DNA from: Clostridia bacterium
GTDB lineage: Bacteria > Bacillota > Clostridia > Christensenellales > CAG-1252
Reading direction: 5' to 3'
DNA: 62,104 nucleotides
Assembly: GCA_017394805.1 (NCBI GenBank)
Contig: JAFPXC010000025.1
Coordinates: 1-62,104, forward strand
Notes under the pieces: model-generated
Told to the model about the DNA's origin: nothing
Seen by the model: only the letters and a program-made list of their open reading frames with translations
The model's database searches: none
Position numbers and translations under genes: made by a program
Part shown: piece after piece, positions 26,558 through 36,463 of the stretch
Layout: each line of letters starts with the position of its first letter
Position numbering within the stretch: position 1 is the first letter of the stretch

Positions 26558-26779
26558 ATGAAAGAACTAAAGATTAACCCCCAAGTTTTCGACGATCTTG
26601 AGGATATACGCAATTACATAGCGGAGGACAGCCAAGAGCAGGCAAACAAGGTAGTACGCGATATATTGGCGGATATGGAACGGCTGCGCGATTTCCCTGA
26701 CATCGGTGCGAAGTTAAGCAACAAAGTACACATCGACGCCAAGTATCATTATCAATCGCCTCTAAGCAATGCAGAATAA
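26558..26779 (+). pseudogene. ParE/RelE-family toxin, C-terminally truncated
   Basis: 73 residues. The start MKELKINPQVFDDLEDIRNYIAED and the central VVRDILADMERLRDFPDIGAKLSNKV match the first two thirds of ParE/RelE toxins. The family then continues through a beta sheet of about 30 residues with the functional C-terminal Arg/Tyr positions. Here the frame ends after KYHYQSPLSNAE, so that sheet is missing. The toxin is probably inactive. It follows the antitoxin directly as in intact pairs. The 26,780-27,140 stretch downstream holds no gene I can support. Confidence 0.75.
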
Positions 26780-27140
26780 TGGATGCAAATTCGTGCAATT
26801 ACGACAAAATAATCTAAGGAGACGAAATTCTTTCCTCTACAGTTATCCTATACCCTCTTTATCTCCATTTGCTTGCCTATATTCGGTAGCAAACTCAATG
26901 TACTATTCGCAAATCCATTTCGTATGTATATTTTTCTCTCCGTCGCGTATCCTTTCCTTTGTCTGTTTATATATGCAATTGGTGGAGTTACACCAAATTA
27001 TTTCAAAGGGGCGGGAGTTGTATTCCCGTATCTATAGTTTTACGGGCATTTTCTATCAATGTTGGTAATTCTCTATCCTAAAACACCACACCCGGCAGCG
27101 TTGCTGACCGTATATAGGATACAAGATTAGATGTTGGGCA

Positions 27141-30100
27141 CTAACCGATGTCTTTGATATCCAAAACGGATAATGTCGCGTCGGACATATCCTCGGCAAC
27201 TATTTTTCGGGAAGATGCGCCCTTTCCCAAATATCTGTAATAACAATTCTCTATATTCTCAAATGCATCGCGGAGAATGACTATGTTGGCATACATAGCG
27301 TCCGCATCGCCTTTTTGAGCAAAAAATTTGTCTACCTGATAGTGTCGGTTCGAAGTGATATTATTATGCACATGTCCTGCCAACTCGACATACCCGCCCG
27401 ACCCGCTCGTTTCGTTTTCCTGCATCAATATTTCTTTTGTTTTTTGCAGAGTGATAATGTCCTGTTTTTCAATTCCAATCAGTTGCGCACCCTTATATAA
27501 GATATCTTGAACATATTCGTCGGCTTTTGATTCCGTTTTGAACTCGCCGTTATTTTCGATACAATAGTATATCCGTTCCATATCAGCGTATACCAGTGAG
27601 TTTTTGACATATTTGGTAGCGACTATGTTGCTTAACATCTTTTCGCTCAGCACATCGAATAAGCGAACAAAAAATTTGTTAGCATCCTTGGGGCAATATT
27701 GCTTGAAGTAGTTCTGCAACGCATGATAAAAAGCGGTGATTGCTTTTATTTGCAAATCTATGCAAGTATCGATTTTTGAATGGACTACAGAAGGGTTAGA
27801 GCGCAATCCATCGAACACGTTATCTTTTATATAGTAGAAATAATTGGCATTGATGTTTGTAAAATCTATCCATCGCCGAATAATATTAAAAGCTTCTTCA
27901 AGGGGAAGTGGGGAGGCTGAGTTCGTGAATAGAGAATTACCCACTTCTTGTAGCGTATATGCTAAGGGGTCTTCAGTGGACTGATTTAAACTATTACACG
28001 CTTCTTGATACAAATGCAATACTTTGTGGAACTCTTCATAGACGGCATCATCCTTAACCTCATCATCAATGCGATTGGTGGAATTGAGCACAGCCTCAAA
28101 CGCATGGAATGTGCAATAGAATGCATGGCTAACTTCTTGCATCCTATCTGGCCACAACATATATTTATCTTCAACATAATCTGGACGGTAGTCTAACGAG
28201 TGGTGCGTTAGTACAATGGGATATTTGTACGATGATTTGCGCGCTTGCATCAGTTGCGCAATTTCATTCAGATTGAAAGACACCTTGTTGGTTTGTTTGG
28301 CGTTGGATTTTGTTACCGAATTAAACAAATATACCGTCAATCCTTGCTCGGAGTATTCAGAAGGCTTATCGATTACCTGCAAATTGCGGTAATGGCGCAC
28401 CTCATTAATATCGTGCATTATTAACTCATCGATTGGCGCGTCCAAGAACCTAAGCAAAAACTCAATGTAGTATGTCAACTTGGACATGGTGCCGCCCGAA
28501 TACCTGGCAGGGAAACCCGCTTTGATTCGACGCCCGTCTTCGTTCTTGTCCAGTTCGATGGTAACATCATTCATTGCCGTGTAGTCGTGGTTGCCGGGCA
28601 CAAAGAGTACCCGACGTTTCCAGTCATGGGGCAACAGATATAGCCCACATCCTTTCTCTGAATCTACCTTGATGTGTTGTCCCCACAACTCAATAGCTAA
28701 AAGGGTCAACACGTGCCGCACAATATCGTAGCGGCACTGAGCGTCGTATGCCGATCCTGCAGCGTTAATCAAGTCACCCGTCACCGCGATTAAATCTATA
28801 TCATTATCGAATGCTTGTTCTCTTGCTACCGACTGTTTGTAAGCACCCATGAACTTGCGTGTCAATTCGATATAGCTTTCTTCGCTTCTATCTTTATCGC
28901 TGATATGCAAATCCGATATGTGCAGTATCTTTACGGCTTTAGGTTTATTGTTGTCCATAACCGATGCCACTGACTTGATATAACCGCAGTCGAAACGATA
29001 GTCAATCAACTTGGCATAGTCATGTCGCAGGGCATATAGCAAACGATAGCGCATAAAAAGGATACGCAGTGTATTCTTGCGCAAGTCTAAGATTGGATCA
29101 CGCGTAAAGTCACCAGAAATTGTTTTCTGCAACACGACGAAAAAGTGACGATTAGCATTCTCTATCTCTTTTGATGAACTGCGTGTAAAGGGGATTTTAA
29201 TCACGATGAAATTGATTTTTAGGTCATCCTCTGGATTGTCCGTATTTTTTGGTTTTAACACAAAAGAAGTCACCTGTGCATCATCGATATGTATGGGATC
29301 CTTTATCTCCCACTTGCCCAACAACTCTTTGTCGGTGCTATCGGGCCGACCGAACATTCTGCACAAATGATTGAGTTTGCCTACGGTTATGTTAAGGGGC
29401 GACCATTCGTTCTTTATTAGTGCAGTTGTTTTTTTCGAGTCGGTCAGAATCTCGTTCGAAAACACGTATCCGCTACGCGTAATAATCTCGGCATCTTCGC
29501 CCTCTTCACTATACAGCATATAGCATGAGTCATACTTGGTCATTCTCGCCATGGATAGGCACAAATCTTCATAGATGTATTGCAAACTATCGTGATGAGC
29601 GGCTGATTTGCGACAAGTATCATACTCTTGCTCAGTGAGATAATACAACAACTTGTAGTAGTTAAGCATCTCAGTCAAACAAATCATTTCATCAGTATTA
29701 ATATCTCCCTTCTGCACCAGCGCATCAAATATATGCTCGTAGTAGATGACGTATTTAGAAAGATAGTTTTGTCGCAGATGCTTACCATCTTTGTCATAAG
29801 TCCCTCGAATCAACTCTGTGACGTGTGAGTATAACGCATTGAACAATTTATTGGACGCTTTCAAACTACCTGCACCGTTATAGACGTCGTAGGGTAACTC
29901 GGATTTTCTGCCTAATATAGAGGAGTTGCTGATTCCATCCTTGACGGCGTGTTGTGTGTACAAATCATCCATTAGGAGAAATAGCATTAGCGTATTTTCC
30001 AACAGGATATTTTCGTATATTTTTTTTAAGATTGTTCCCCCATCTGCTACAGAGATTTCCTTATCGAGATCATTTTTCAGTTTCAGCAGACGGAAAGACA

Positions 30101-32942
30101 TATAAATGTCTTTCTCTGACATTGTTGCCGACTTGATTGAACAACAGTAGTCTTCAACGGCGGTAGATATATTGCGCGACAATATGTTGGGGTCAGTTGC
30201 ATTTGCATCATTGGATTGCATATAGAGATAGTCATAGAAAGCGGACTTCTCTTCGTCAAATACAAAATGGGTTTCTTTTGTCGATTCGCCAATCTGCTTG
30301 ATGATGTCAGTGCGCAGAATTTCGTCCGAACCCAGCATAGCCAAGCGGTGAGTAATGATTTTTGATAGGCGGTATTGTAGCATTGGTGCGATGCTCAACT
30401 TGAGCTCGCCGTTATTCCGTTTATTATTTCTAATGAGTTGCGTGAATTTCCAGTAGGAATTGTGAATTCCCCTTTTGCCGCCATCATCTTGAAACAAATA
30501 ATATGTATATGCGTTTTCATTTACAGTTTCCTCTATAATCTTCTTACTCAGCTTCCCCTTTTTTGACAAGAGTTGAAGCATGATTTTCATAATCTCAATG
30601 ATGGTTTGCCGAATGATATAGTTTTTGCCGAGATTATCACGCGATATTACCTTGATATACGATACAATGCACATGATATTGTCATAGGCAGTTTCCCCTT
30701 GGACGGATGACAACATCTTGAGTATCTTGACATACACAATCTTTTTCTCTAGGTAGATGTACTTCTGCAATTGGTCGTTTGTGGACAATCGGCTGTATTG
30801 CAGATCATTATGTAATTCAATTTGAGTTTCATATACAAGTTTTTTATATGCGTCATCTAACGTTTTCAGCCGCAAATAATGGTCTTGCATTACCATTTCT
30901 TTGCACTTATCAAAAATACGATAGTCTTGCTCCTCCAACTTTGCGAGTTGCTCGTATTTCCAGCAATCTCGGTCAGGTACATTCCTATTATACTCAAGAT
31001 ACTGTGTCAGTTTATCACATGTTTCTTTGTCTCCTTTATAATAAGCCCATACCACAAACCATTGGAAATAGCCCGCGTCGGTGCGAATCTGTTCGCTCAT
31101 CCATTCGTCGAATTCTGTAGGTGTACGCGGCTCATGCTTTTTCTCGTTTCTAAAAAAGTTTTTAGCCATATGATCCAAAGCACTGCGTTTGCCCAGCAGA
31201 TTAAACCTTTCGCGCGTGCGACATCCCGGGCACATGCCCGACGTAGTGTTATAAGAGGGGACGAATATGTTAATAAAACCCTTCCAGTCACTGGTGGGAT
31301 TGTTTACCCAAATATGCGCAGTTTCAAACGAACTGCGGTTGACTAACAAAAAGACCTTTTTAAAACGAAAACTTATCTGGTTATCATTAATCTCGCTAAT
31401 GTCTATCTCTGCCTGGTCGCACAACATTTGTAAAAATTTATAACCACGTGCGATAGTATCACCTGTACAGATTGAGTCGTCTACATAGTAAAAATTGACC
31501 TTCGCCTTTTGTGCACAAATATTGCGTAATTCTTTGGAAATGTAGTTAAACTTGGTTCTTACCGTTTCTTTGGAGGTTTGAGTGATGTTGATATGCAATA
31601 GATGCAGACTGCTACCAAAATAATTGTCCACAACCAATTTAAGGAAAAGGCCATTGGTAATGTGCAGGGGCGACAAAATGATGTTGTAAGCGGCGATGTC
31701 GTTTTTGTCGTCCGCCGTCTTGAGACATTCAACCCATTTGGCAATTTGTTCACTCTTGTGCGCGGCAATCTTCTCAAAGTCAAAGTAATACTCATAATGA
31801 TTGTCTGCTCGTGCGATATGTCCGTGTCTGACGTAACAATCCTTTCCATTCGGTTTGAGATCATCTATCATTCCCATATTCTCATCTGTTCGCAGATAAT
31901 ACTCTTTTAGTGTTTTTTGCGAAATCGGGGTTTGATAGGTCATGTTGAGCAGAGTAGATGTGGAATCTACCTTGATGAGTGGGGGTTCTATCGTGGGTTC
32001 TTTAAGTACACTCGTATATTCGTTTTGCGCCGTTACTTTTGTAGTGCTAGTTTGCGCTGTAATGTCCTCTTGAGCGATGGCATCTATAGTATCAGTCCAT
32101 TTTGAGTCCACAGCCAATAAGTAAGATACTGTAAGGGGGACTTTATTAGGCTGTGACGGACGTAATGTCACACAGTGAAACACTTCGTCTTGTTTCGGCG
32201 CACATTCTTCTACGTATAATTGATATGTTTTTCGCTTCTCTTCGGATAATGTCGTAGTCGCACCATATACTTCTCCGACAGCTACAATGCAATAGTTATT
32301 GCCCTCTGGCGTGATAATGCAATCGACCGCATCTTTTTGGGGGGAATCGGCGCTTTGTCGTTTAATTAATTGCCGCAGATTATTCTCAAAGAAATTGTGT
32401 AGTTTGTAAAAAGTTTCCATTGTGGCGCCGATTGGCACAATGGTGAAACAGAAAAATTTATGCCCTTCTTTGACCCATTTGTAAATAGCGTTTTGTTCTT
32501 CTTCCAATAGATATTCAAAGTAGGGGTTGTGTTTTTGCCCCTCTCGATGTGTGTCTATGAGGATGTGAATTGCGAAATCTGTTGCCATTCCACTTTTAAT
32601 CAGGCACTCCCGGATTTCATGCAATAACACATACGAGTAGTTTTCATAGCCTAACAAAAAGACAGGCATCTTGGGCGATTGTTCATCACCGTCGGCATTT
32701 CCCCTTTCTTTTTTTGCTATGTTGTATTCAGCAATCTTTTGTGCAATATCATTGGCCAGCAATAAAGCAAATCGCTTGACGTTATTTACATTATGAAATA
32801 GTAACTCCGCCTCATAGAATTTGTTTAATCTTACGCCTGATGTTACTTGTACGTTGACATTTTCTACCACACAACCGTATTCGTCTGTGCGTAGATCGGT
32901 TTCCAGTCTTTTTTGCATTTCATTCAAAAAAATATTACTCAT
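27141..32942 (-). CDS. Multidomain protein: two PRTase-like domains plus calcineurin-like phosphoesterase
   Basis: 1933 residues. Two N-terminal phosphoribosyltransferase-like regions are visible. The first has a degenerate PRPP loop, VGEVYGATTT (222-231). The second has an intact-looking one, VDDSICTGDT (487-496), like orotate/purine PRTases. A CPGC pair and a long helical middle region without a recognised domain follow (about 560-1335). The C-terminus is a complete metallophosphoesterase: D1344 and H1346 in SDLH, GD around 1390, PGNHD (N1451, H1452, D1453), H1580/H1581 in LTHHS and GHVH (1856-1859). It has no signal peptide or membrane helix. It starts seven bases after the stop of the GHKL ATPase gene, so both form an operon. 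Making and cleaving a nucleotide-like molecule under ATPase control is a hypothesis from the domain content. Confidence 0.8.
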   Translation of the reverse strand: MSNIFLNEMQKRLETDLRTDEYGCVVENVNVQVTSGVRLNKFYEAELLFHNVNNVKRFALLLANDIAQKIAEYNIAKKERGNADGDEQSPKMPVFLLGYENYSYVLLHEIRECLIKSGMATDFAIHILIDTHREGQKHNPYFEYLLEEEQNAIYKWVKEGHKFFCFTIVPIGATMETFYKLHNFFENNLRQLIKRQSADSPQKDAVDCIITPEGNNYCIVAVGEVYGATTTLSEEKRKTYQLYVEECAPKQDEVFHCVTLRPSQPNKVPLTVSYLLAVDSKWTDTIDAIAQEDITAQTSTTKVTAQNEYTSVLKEPTIEPPLIKVDSTSTLLNMTYQTPISQKTLKEYYLRTDENMGMIDDLKPNGKDCYVRHGHIARADNHYEYYFDFEKIAAHKSEQIAKWVECLKTADDKNDIAAYNIILSPLHITNGLFLKLVVDNYFGSSLHLLHINITQTSKETVRTKFNYISKELRNICAQKAKVNFYYVDDSICTGDTIARGYKFLQMLCDQAEIDISEINDNQISFRFKKVFLLVNRSSFETAHIWVNNPTSDWKGFINIFVPSYNTTSGMCPGCRTRERFNLLGKRSALDHMAKNFFRNEKKHEPRTPTEFDEWMSEQIRTDAGYFQWFVVWAYYKGDKETCDKLTQYLEYNRNVPDRDCWKYEQLAKLEEQDYRIFDKCKEMVMQDHYLRLKTLDDAYKKLVYETQIELHNDLQYSRLSTNDQLQKYIYLEKKIVYVKILKMLSSVQGETAYDNIMCIVSYIKVISRDNLGKNYIIRQTIIEIMKIMLQLLSKKGKLSKKIIEETVNENAYTYYLFQDDGGKRGIHNSYWKFTQLIRNNKRNNGELKLSIAPMLQYRLSKIITHRLAMLGSDEILRTDIIKQIGESTKETHFVFDEEKSAFYDYLYMQSNDANATDPNILSRNISTAVEDYCCSIKSATMSEKDIYMSFRLLKLKNDLDKEISVADGGTILKKIYENILLENTLMLFLLMDDLYTQHAVKDGISNSSILGRKSELPYDVYNGAGSLKASNKLFNALYSHVTELIRGTYDKDGKHLRQNYLSKYVIYYEHIFDALVQKGDINTDEMICLTEMLNYYKLLYYLTEQEYDTCRKSAAHHDSLQYIYEDLCLSMARMTKYDSCYMLYSEEGEDAEIITRSGYVFSNEILTDSKKTTALIKNEWSPLNITVGKLNHLCRMFGRPDSTDKELLGKWEIKDPIHIDDAQVTSFVLKPKNTDNPEDDLKINFIVIKIPFTRSSSKEIENANRHFFVVLQKTISGDFTRDPILDLRKNTLRILFMRYRLLYALRHDYAKLIDYRFDCGYIKSVASVMDNNKPKAVKILHISDLHISDKDRSEESYIELTRKFMGAYKQSVAREQAFDNDIDLIAVTGDLINAAGSAYDAQCRYDIVRHVLTLLAIELWGQHIKVDSEKGCGLYLLPHDWKRRVLFVPGNHDYTAMNDVTIELDKNEDGRRIKAGFPARYSGGTMSKLTYYIEFLLRFLDAPIDELIMHDINEVRHYRNLQVIDKPSEYSEQGLTVYLFNSVTKSNAKQTNKVSFNLNEIAQLMQARKSSYKYPIVLTHHSLDYRPDYVEDKYMLWPDRMQEVSHAFYCTFHAFEAVLNSTNRIDDEVKDDAVYEEFHKVLHLYQEACNSLNQSTEDPLAYTLQEVGNSLFTNSASPLPLEEAFNIIRRWIDFTNINANYFYYIKDNVFDGLRSNPSVVHSKIDTCIDLQIKAITAFYHALQNYFKQYCPKDANKFFVRLFDVLSEKMLSNIVATKYVKNSLVYADMERIYYCIENNGEFKTESKADEYVQDILYKGAQLIGIEKQDIITLQKTKEILMQENETSGSGGYVELAGHVHNNITSNRHYQVDKFFAQKGDADAMYANIVILRDAFENIENCYYRYLGKGASSRKIVAEDMSDATLSVLDIKDIG

Positions 32943-32949
32943 AGTGTTT

Positions 32950-35265
32950 TTACTTCAGGCGCAGTTCGCTGAGACGTACAGTTTGCACATCATCTTTTAT
33001 CAAATCGTTTATAGAAAAATACAGATCAAATGGGAACAGTTTTTCAATCATACGAATGTTGGTTTCTTCACTATTCTTGTTGTCCTCGCACAAAAAATGC
33101 AGTAGGGATATGTACGGCAAAGAACATTTGGCATCGTAGTACACAAAGTTGTTTGCCGTTTGATATGCAGATGCAAAGTTGCTGCCCGCAATGACGAAGT
33201 TGATTTCGCGTTGTTCATTACAACATGCAATTTGCACGCCTTTCATATAGTTATCAGGAGTATGCGACATTTTAACATAGAAGATCGAAAAGAGCCGCAC
33301 AAACTCATTGATATCGTCCTTACCGACGCCTACTACATGGGCTTCGGGCGAGTCAAAGATTATAGCAAATCGCAATTTTTTCTCAGTTTGTTTCTTTTTT
33401 ATGTTGTAGATATGGGAAAACAAAGATTTGGTGAATATCTCTATTGTCAAGGGGGAAAAGATTCTTTGCTTTACCATAATAATCGACAGTACCTCATCCG
33501 AACAAGGCAGTTGCGTATCTAGCACATCCATCAGTTTTGCTACGAGTAAATCTTTTTCGCCGATACCAATGTCATTTGCCAAGTCGCAGTCGATACATAA
33601 AGTATAGCGTATAATCATTTTGCCGATATAATCGGCATCGTATTCCAAGATTCCACTAGCAACTTTGTCTGTAGGGGGCAGATAAGGGAGGGGAAGTAAA
33701 ATGTTATATTCAGTAGCATACAAGTTATACAAATCGGCACCCTTAAGTGCAGATGACGCATAATTTGCAGAAACCGTATCATCCTTGAATTGATTACAAT
33801 ACCAACTTTGTTCGGCAGTAGGATTGTCGCCACGATAGGGGGAGAAAACCTCTAACAGGCCATTCATCTTTTCGATATGGCGTTTGAGCAATTGCATACC
33901 ATAGTGCTTTGTATAGTAAGAGAGGTGGTCATTATAATCGTAATCGCTTTCACTCATACTGAATACGTCGCGAATTCTTTCTGGTTTCGTTTCGATTCTT
34001 TTGTCATCTCTTATTACGTCCAAAATACCTTTGCCACAGTGAAATCCGTCCAGCGCACTGTCCAATACATAGAACTCCAAAAACATCGTATATTCGGATT
34101 GGTTAAAAATATTGTCAGTTACATTGTGATTATACCAAAACTTTTCCCACAAGCCAACACGGGTGCCCGAATTATTCTTGAGGTTTGACATAGATTTAAT
34201 AGATGCTTGATGAATGCGCATACCAAAGAAAGCGCTATGCCCACATGAATGCTCAATAGCGTTCTCGATGATTTGCCATAGCCCCTCAGCATAGGATTTT
34301 GCGTTGGCACGAATGTTAGACAATGCTACGCTTTCCTCTGGGGGGATTCTTTCTTTTGATTCTTCATATGAGCGTAATAAATATTCGTATATCAACTCAT
34401 CGAATGAACCGGAGTTTGTCCACGACTCCGTCAAGTTTTTTGCTTGTCGCGAGTCATGCAGAGTTTGTATTTCTTCCTCGAAATTATAATAACCATTGAT
34501 GTTGGTTATTTCAATTACTGAGAATAGGTCTGACGCACTTGTGCTTTCCCCGGCACGTGGCAAGGTGATACTATACTTATCTGCTAATCTGCCCAGCAAT
34601 TGATTCGCTCGGCATAATATTTCTAATTCTTGATTTTGCATCTCAATAACAAGTGAGATATTATCATAGTGCTTTCGCAAAGGGAAGTAGTAACGCAAGT
34701 TATTCACGTCAAATTTCTTTCCGATTTTAACTCGAATCGTTTGACTCAAAGTTAATTCGAGTTTTTCAAGACCTTTTGGCAATGTAACTATGTATTCCTT
34801 TTTTATTCTAGCATTTAGATTAATCCAGTCTGCGCGATTAAACGAGGACATTGTATATGTGTATTTTGTGGATTGCGGCAACATTATGCGGGCAAAAAAG
34901 AAAACCAGAGTGTCTGTTTCCGCAATTTCTTTGTATTTCACGATCAAATTTGCGCATAAAATATCGATGTTCTTCGTCGAATATGGAACTGCGCTCGTCA
35001 AGTGTAGCATCGGTGGAACCAAGCCCTTGATGTGCAACTCTTTTGCAAATCGCAAATACGCGCATATCGGTTCGTAGGTAAGACCGCTGATGTTACCGAT
35101 CTTGTTTTCGTACAGCATATATTCAAACTCAAACTCAACCGATGCGACTCCATCTTCTAATATTTCCTTTTGTACAGTGGGAATCACCTTTTTATAATCG
35201 AATGAACCTTTAAAATCCAGTGTGATTCTTTTTTCCATAGTATTTTCGTCGTCTATCATAGGCAT
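32950..35265 (-). CDS. GHKL/HSP90-like ATPase-domain protein, partner of the PRTase-phosphoesterase
   Basis: 771 residues. The middle contains a GHKL-type ATP-binding fold: N-box QIIENAIEHS with N335, followed by VLDSALDGFHCGKG (D406, G411, G413) as the G1-like loop, and HYGMQLLKRHIEKMNGLLEV resembling the G2 region. The N-terminal 300 residues and C-terminal 250 residues carry no domain I recognise. No histidine-kinase phosphoacceptor, receiver, transmembrane segment or MutL/GyrB transducer motif is seen. The ATG at 35265 has no clear ribosome binding site; 35259 or 35238 are alternative starts. It is first in a two-gene operon with the giant protein downstream. AT-rich composition agrees with horizontal acquisition. 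Confidence 0.75.
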   Translation of the reverse strand: MPMIDDENTMEKRITLDFKGSFDYKKVIPTVQKEILEDGVASVEFEFEYMLYENKIGNISGLTYEPICAYLRFAKELHIKGLVPPMLHLTSAVPYSTKNIDILCANLIVKYKEIAETDTLVFFFARIMLPQSTKYTYTMSSFNRADWINLNARIKKEYIVTLPKGLEKLELTLSQTIRVKIGKKFDVNNLRYYFPLRKHYDNISLVIEMQNQELEILCRANQLLGRLADKYSITLPRAGESTSASDLFSVIEITNINGYYNFEEEIQTLHDSRQAKNLTESWTNSGSFDELIYEYLLRSYEESKERIPPEESVALSNIRANAKSYAEGLWQIIENAIEHSCGHSAFFGMRIHQASIKSMSNLKNNSGTRVGLWEKFWYNHNVTDNIFNQSEYTMFLEFYVLDSALDGFHCGKGILDVIRDDKRIETKPERIRDVFSMSESDYDYNDHLSYYTKHYGMQLLKRHIEKMNGLLEVFSPYRGDNPTAEQSWYCNQFKDDTVSANYASSALKGADLYNLYATEYNILLPLPYLPPTDKVASGILEYDADYIGKMIIRYTLCIDCDLANDIGIGEKDLLVAKLMDVLDTQLPCSDEVLSIIMVKQRIFSPLTIEIFTKSLFSHIYNIKKKQTEKKLRFAIIFDSPEAHVVGVGKDDINEFVRLFSIFYVKMSHTPDNYMKGVQIACCNEQREINFVIAGSNFASAYQTANNFVYYDAKCSLPYISLLHFLCEDNKNSEETNIRMIEKLFPFDLYFSINDLIKDDVQTVRLSELRLK

Positions 35266-35850
35266 AACTGGTGCTTAGTCGCGCATGAGGAATGCGCAGA
35301 TGAGCATCACTCCATTTATCATATTTACGATACTATTCCTATGCATCCAAATTTAAGTATTATTCTCACTTTTCATAATCCTCATACCTATCTACCATAG
35401 GTTGCAATTTATATTCTTTTCCAACTTATTATCACCACTTTTCGTTGGAGAAATAAAATTTCAATAACTCTAGTACAAAATACCGTATCATATTCTGTTT
35501 TTAGAGCGTCAACTGCCTAAAATGAAAATCCTCGATTTGTAAAAAACATTTTGTTTTATAGCAAACGATTAGCATAACATTATATAGACCTATCTTAACT
35601 AATACTATTTTATGCTTTAAATTAAGAATTCCGCATCACCTTAAACAACGCTACAATCGTTTATTCGCTTATATCCACTATCTCTTACCTTCACTTACAG
35701 TTCACCGAACCAGTATTAGGGTTCTATTCATATTGAATAGGTTTCAATTCTTATTCTGCGTGTAGGTCTTGGTGGCTGTGCGATATTCAGGATGTTTCTT
35801 TCAACGAATTAATCATCTCATTATATAAATTATCCAACACTAGTCCATGA

Positions 35851-36015
35851 CTAAGTAGTTTTGTACTTCCTTGCCGCATAAGACATACATTCTCCTTTCA
35901 AACATATTATAACCGCTTGCTTAATCCTCAAATCTTTATTACACTTGCCATATAGTAAAACCTCCCTTCGTGTGCGTTTTGTTTGGTTAACTAAATCATA
36001 CAACAAGGTTTCCAT
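35851..36015 (-). CDS. Short basic ORF in a long AT-rich intergenic region
   Basis: 54 residues starting METLLYDLVNQTKRTRREV, with GTGGAGGCG just before the ATG; the longer frame to 36090 has no ribosome binding site. The stretch KDLRIKQAVIICLKGECMSYAARKY resembles a helix-turn-helix in phage/transposase regulators, but the match is weak. It lies in the 35,266-36,281 region, which is otherwise AT-rich sequence without genes and presumably includes the promoter of the ATPase/phosphoesterase operon (a TATAAT on the minus strand at 35579-35584 lacks a good -35 box). It could be a remnant rather than a gene. Confidence 0.3.
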   Translation of the reverse strand: METLLYDLVNQTKRTRREVLLYGKCNKDLRIKQAVIICLKGECMSYAARKYKTT

Positions 36016-36236
36016 TCGCCTCCACTTTTTTACTCTATCTTTTTTAATATCTTTATTCCTTGTATTGCGTATAAATTGTGACTTATACATATTTTATCAT
36101 GAAAAATAGAAAAATGCAAGAAAAATATTATTTTTCGGTTTCCTTATCATTATTCGAAGGCTAATAATTTATTTGTGACTTCTTCTCGTCTATCTAAGAG
36201 GTACGGGGAGACTTAAGAAGCAGTTTACCGTGGTGC

Positions 36237-36266
36237 TTGACGAGCGCCTACAAATTGTGGTAGACT
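36237..36266 (+). promoter_or_regulatory. Promoter directed against the small hydrophobic peptide gene
   Basis: TTGACG (36237-36242), 18-bp spacer, TAGACT (36261-36266). Transcription would run through the antisense of the peptide gene at 36282-36362, as in type I toxin-antitoxin loci. Confidence 0.45.
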
Positions 36267-36281
36267 ATCTCACGGGAGGGG

Positions 36282-36362
36282 TTATTCCTTGCGAGACGTC
36301 GAGTACCACAGTACGATAAGTGCAGTGTACAAATTGATAATTGCTGTTATCAGTTCGAGCAT
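36282..36362 (-). CDS. Small hydrophobic peptide, type I toxin-like
   Basis: 26 residues, starting MLELITAIINLYTALIVLWY and ending in a charged tail with SRKE. The single transmembrane helix with a short polar C-terminus is the usual form of Fst/TxpA/holin-like type I toxins. The start has a near-perfect ribosome binding site, AAAGGAGGTG, and the upstream longer frame to 36485 is not needed. A promoter-like sequence facing it from the plus strand could give an antisense RNA antitoxin. Assignment to a named family is not possible from so short a sequence. Confidence 0.55.
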   Translation of the reverse strand: MLELITAIINLYTALIVLWYSTSRKE

Positions 36363-36463
36363 TGGAATCACACCTCCTTTTTCTATGCCCAAAAGCAACA
36401 ATTTAGGGCGATAGTCAAGCAGGGGGCGGAGTATCAAGGATAGAGGAAAGGACGGTGATACGA

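Noticed and set aside
26769..27068. 99-residue ORF after the truncated toxin
   Set aside because: No ribosome binding site, Ser/Tyr/Phe-rich without a domain; treated as non-coding.
27141..32942. Reverse transcriptase or DGR component in the giant island protein
   Set aside because: No YxDD motif or RT fingers pattern is present; the visible motifs are PRTase and metallophosphoesterase.
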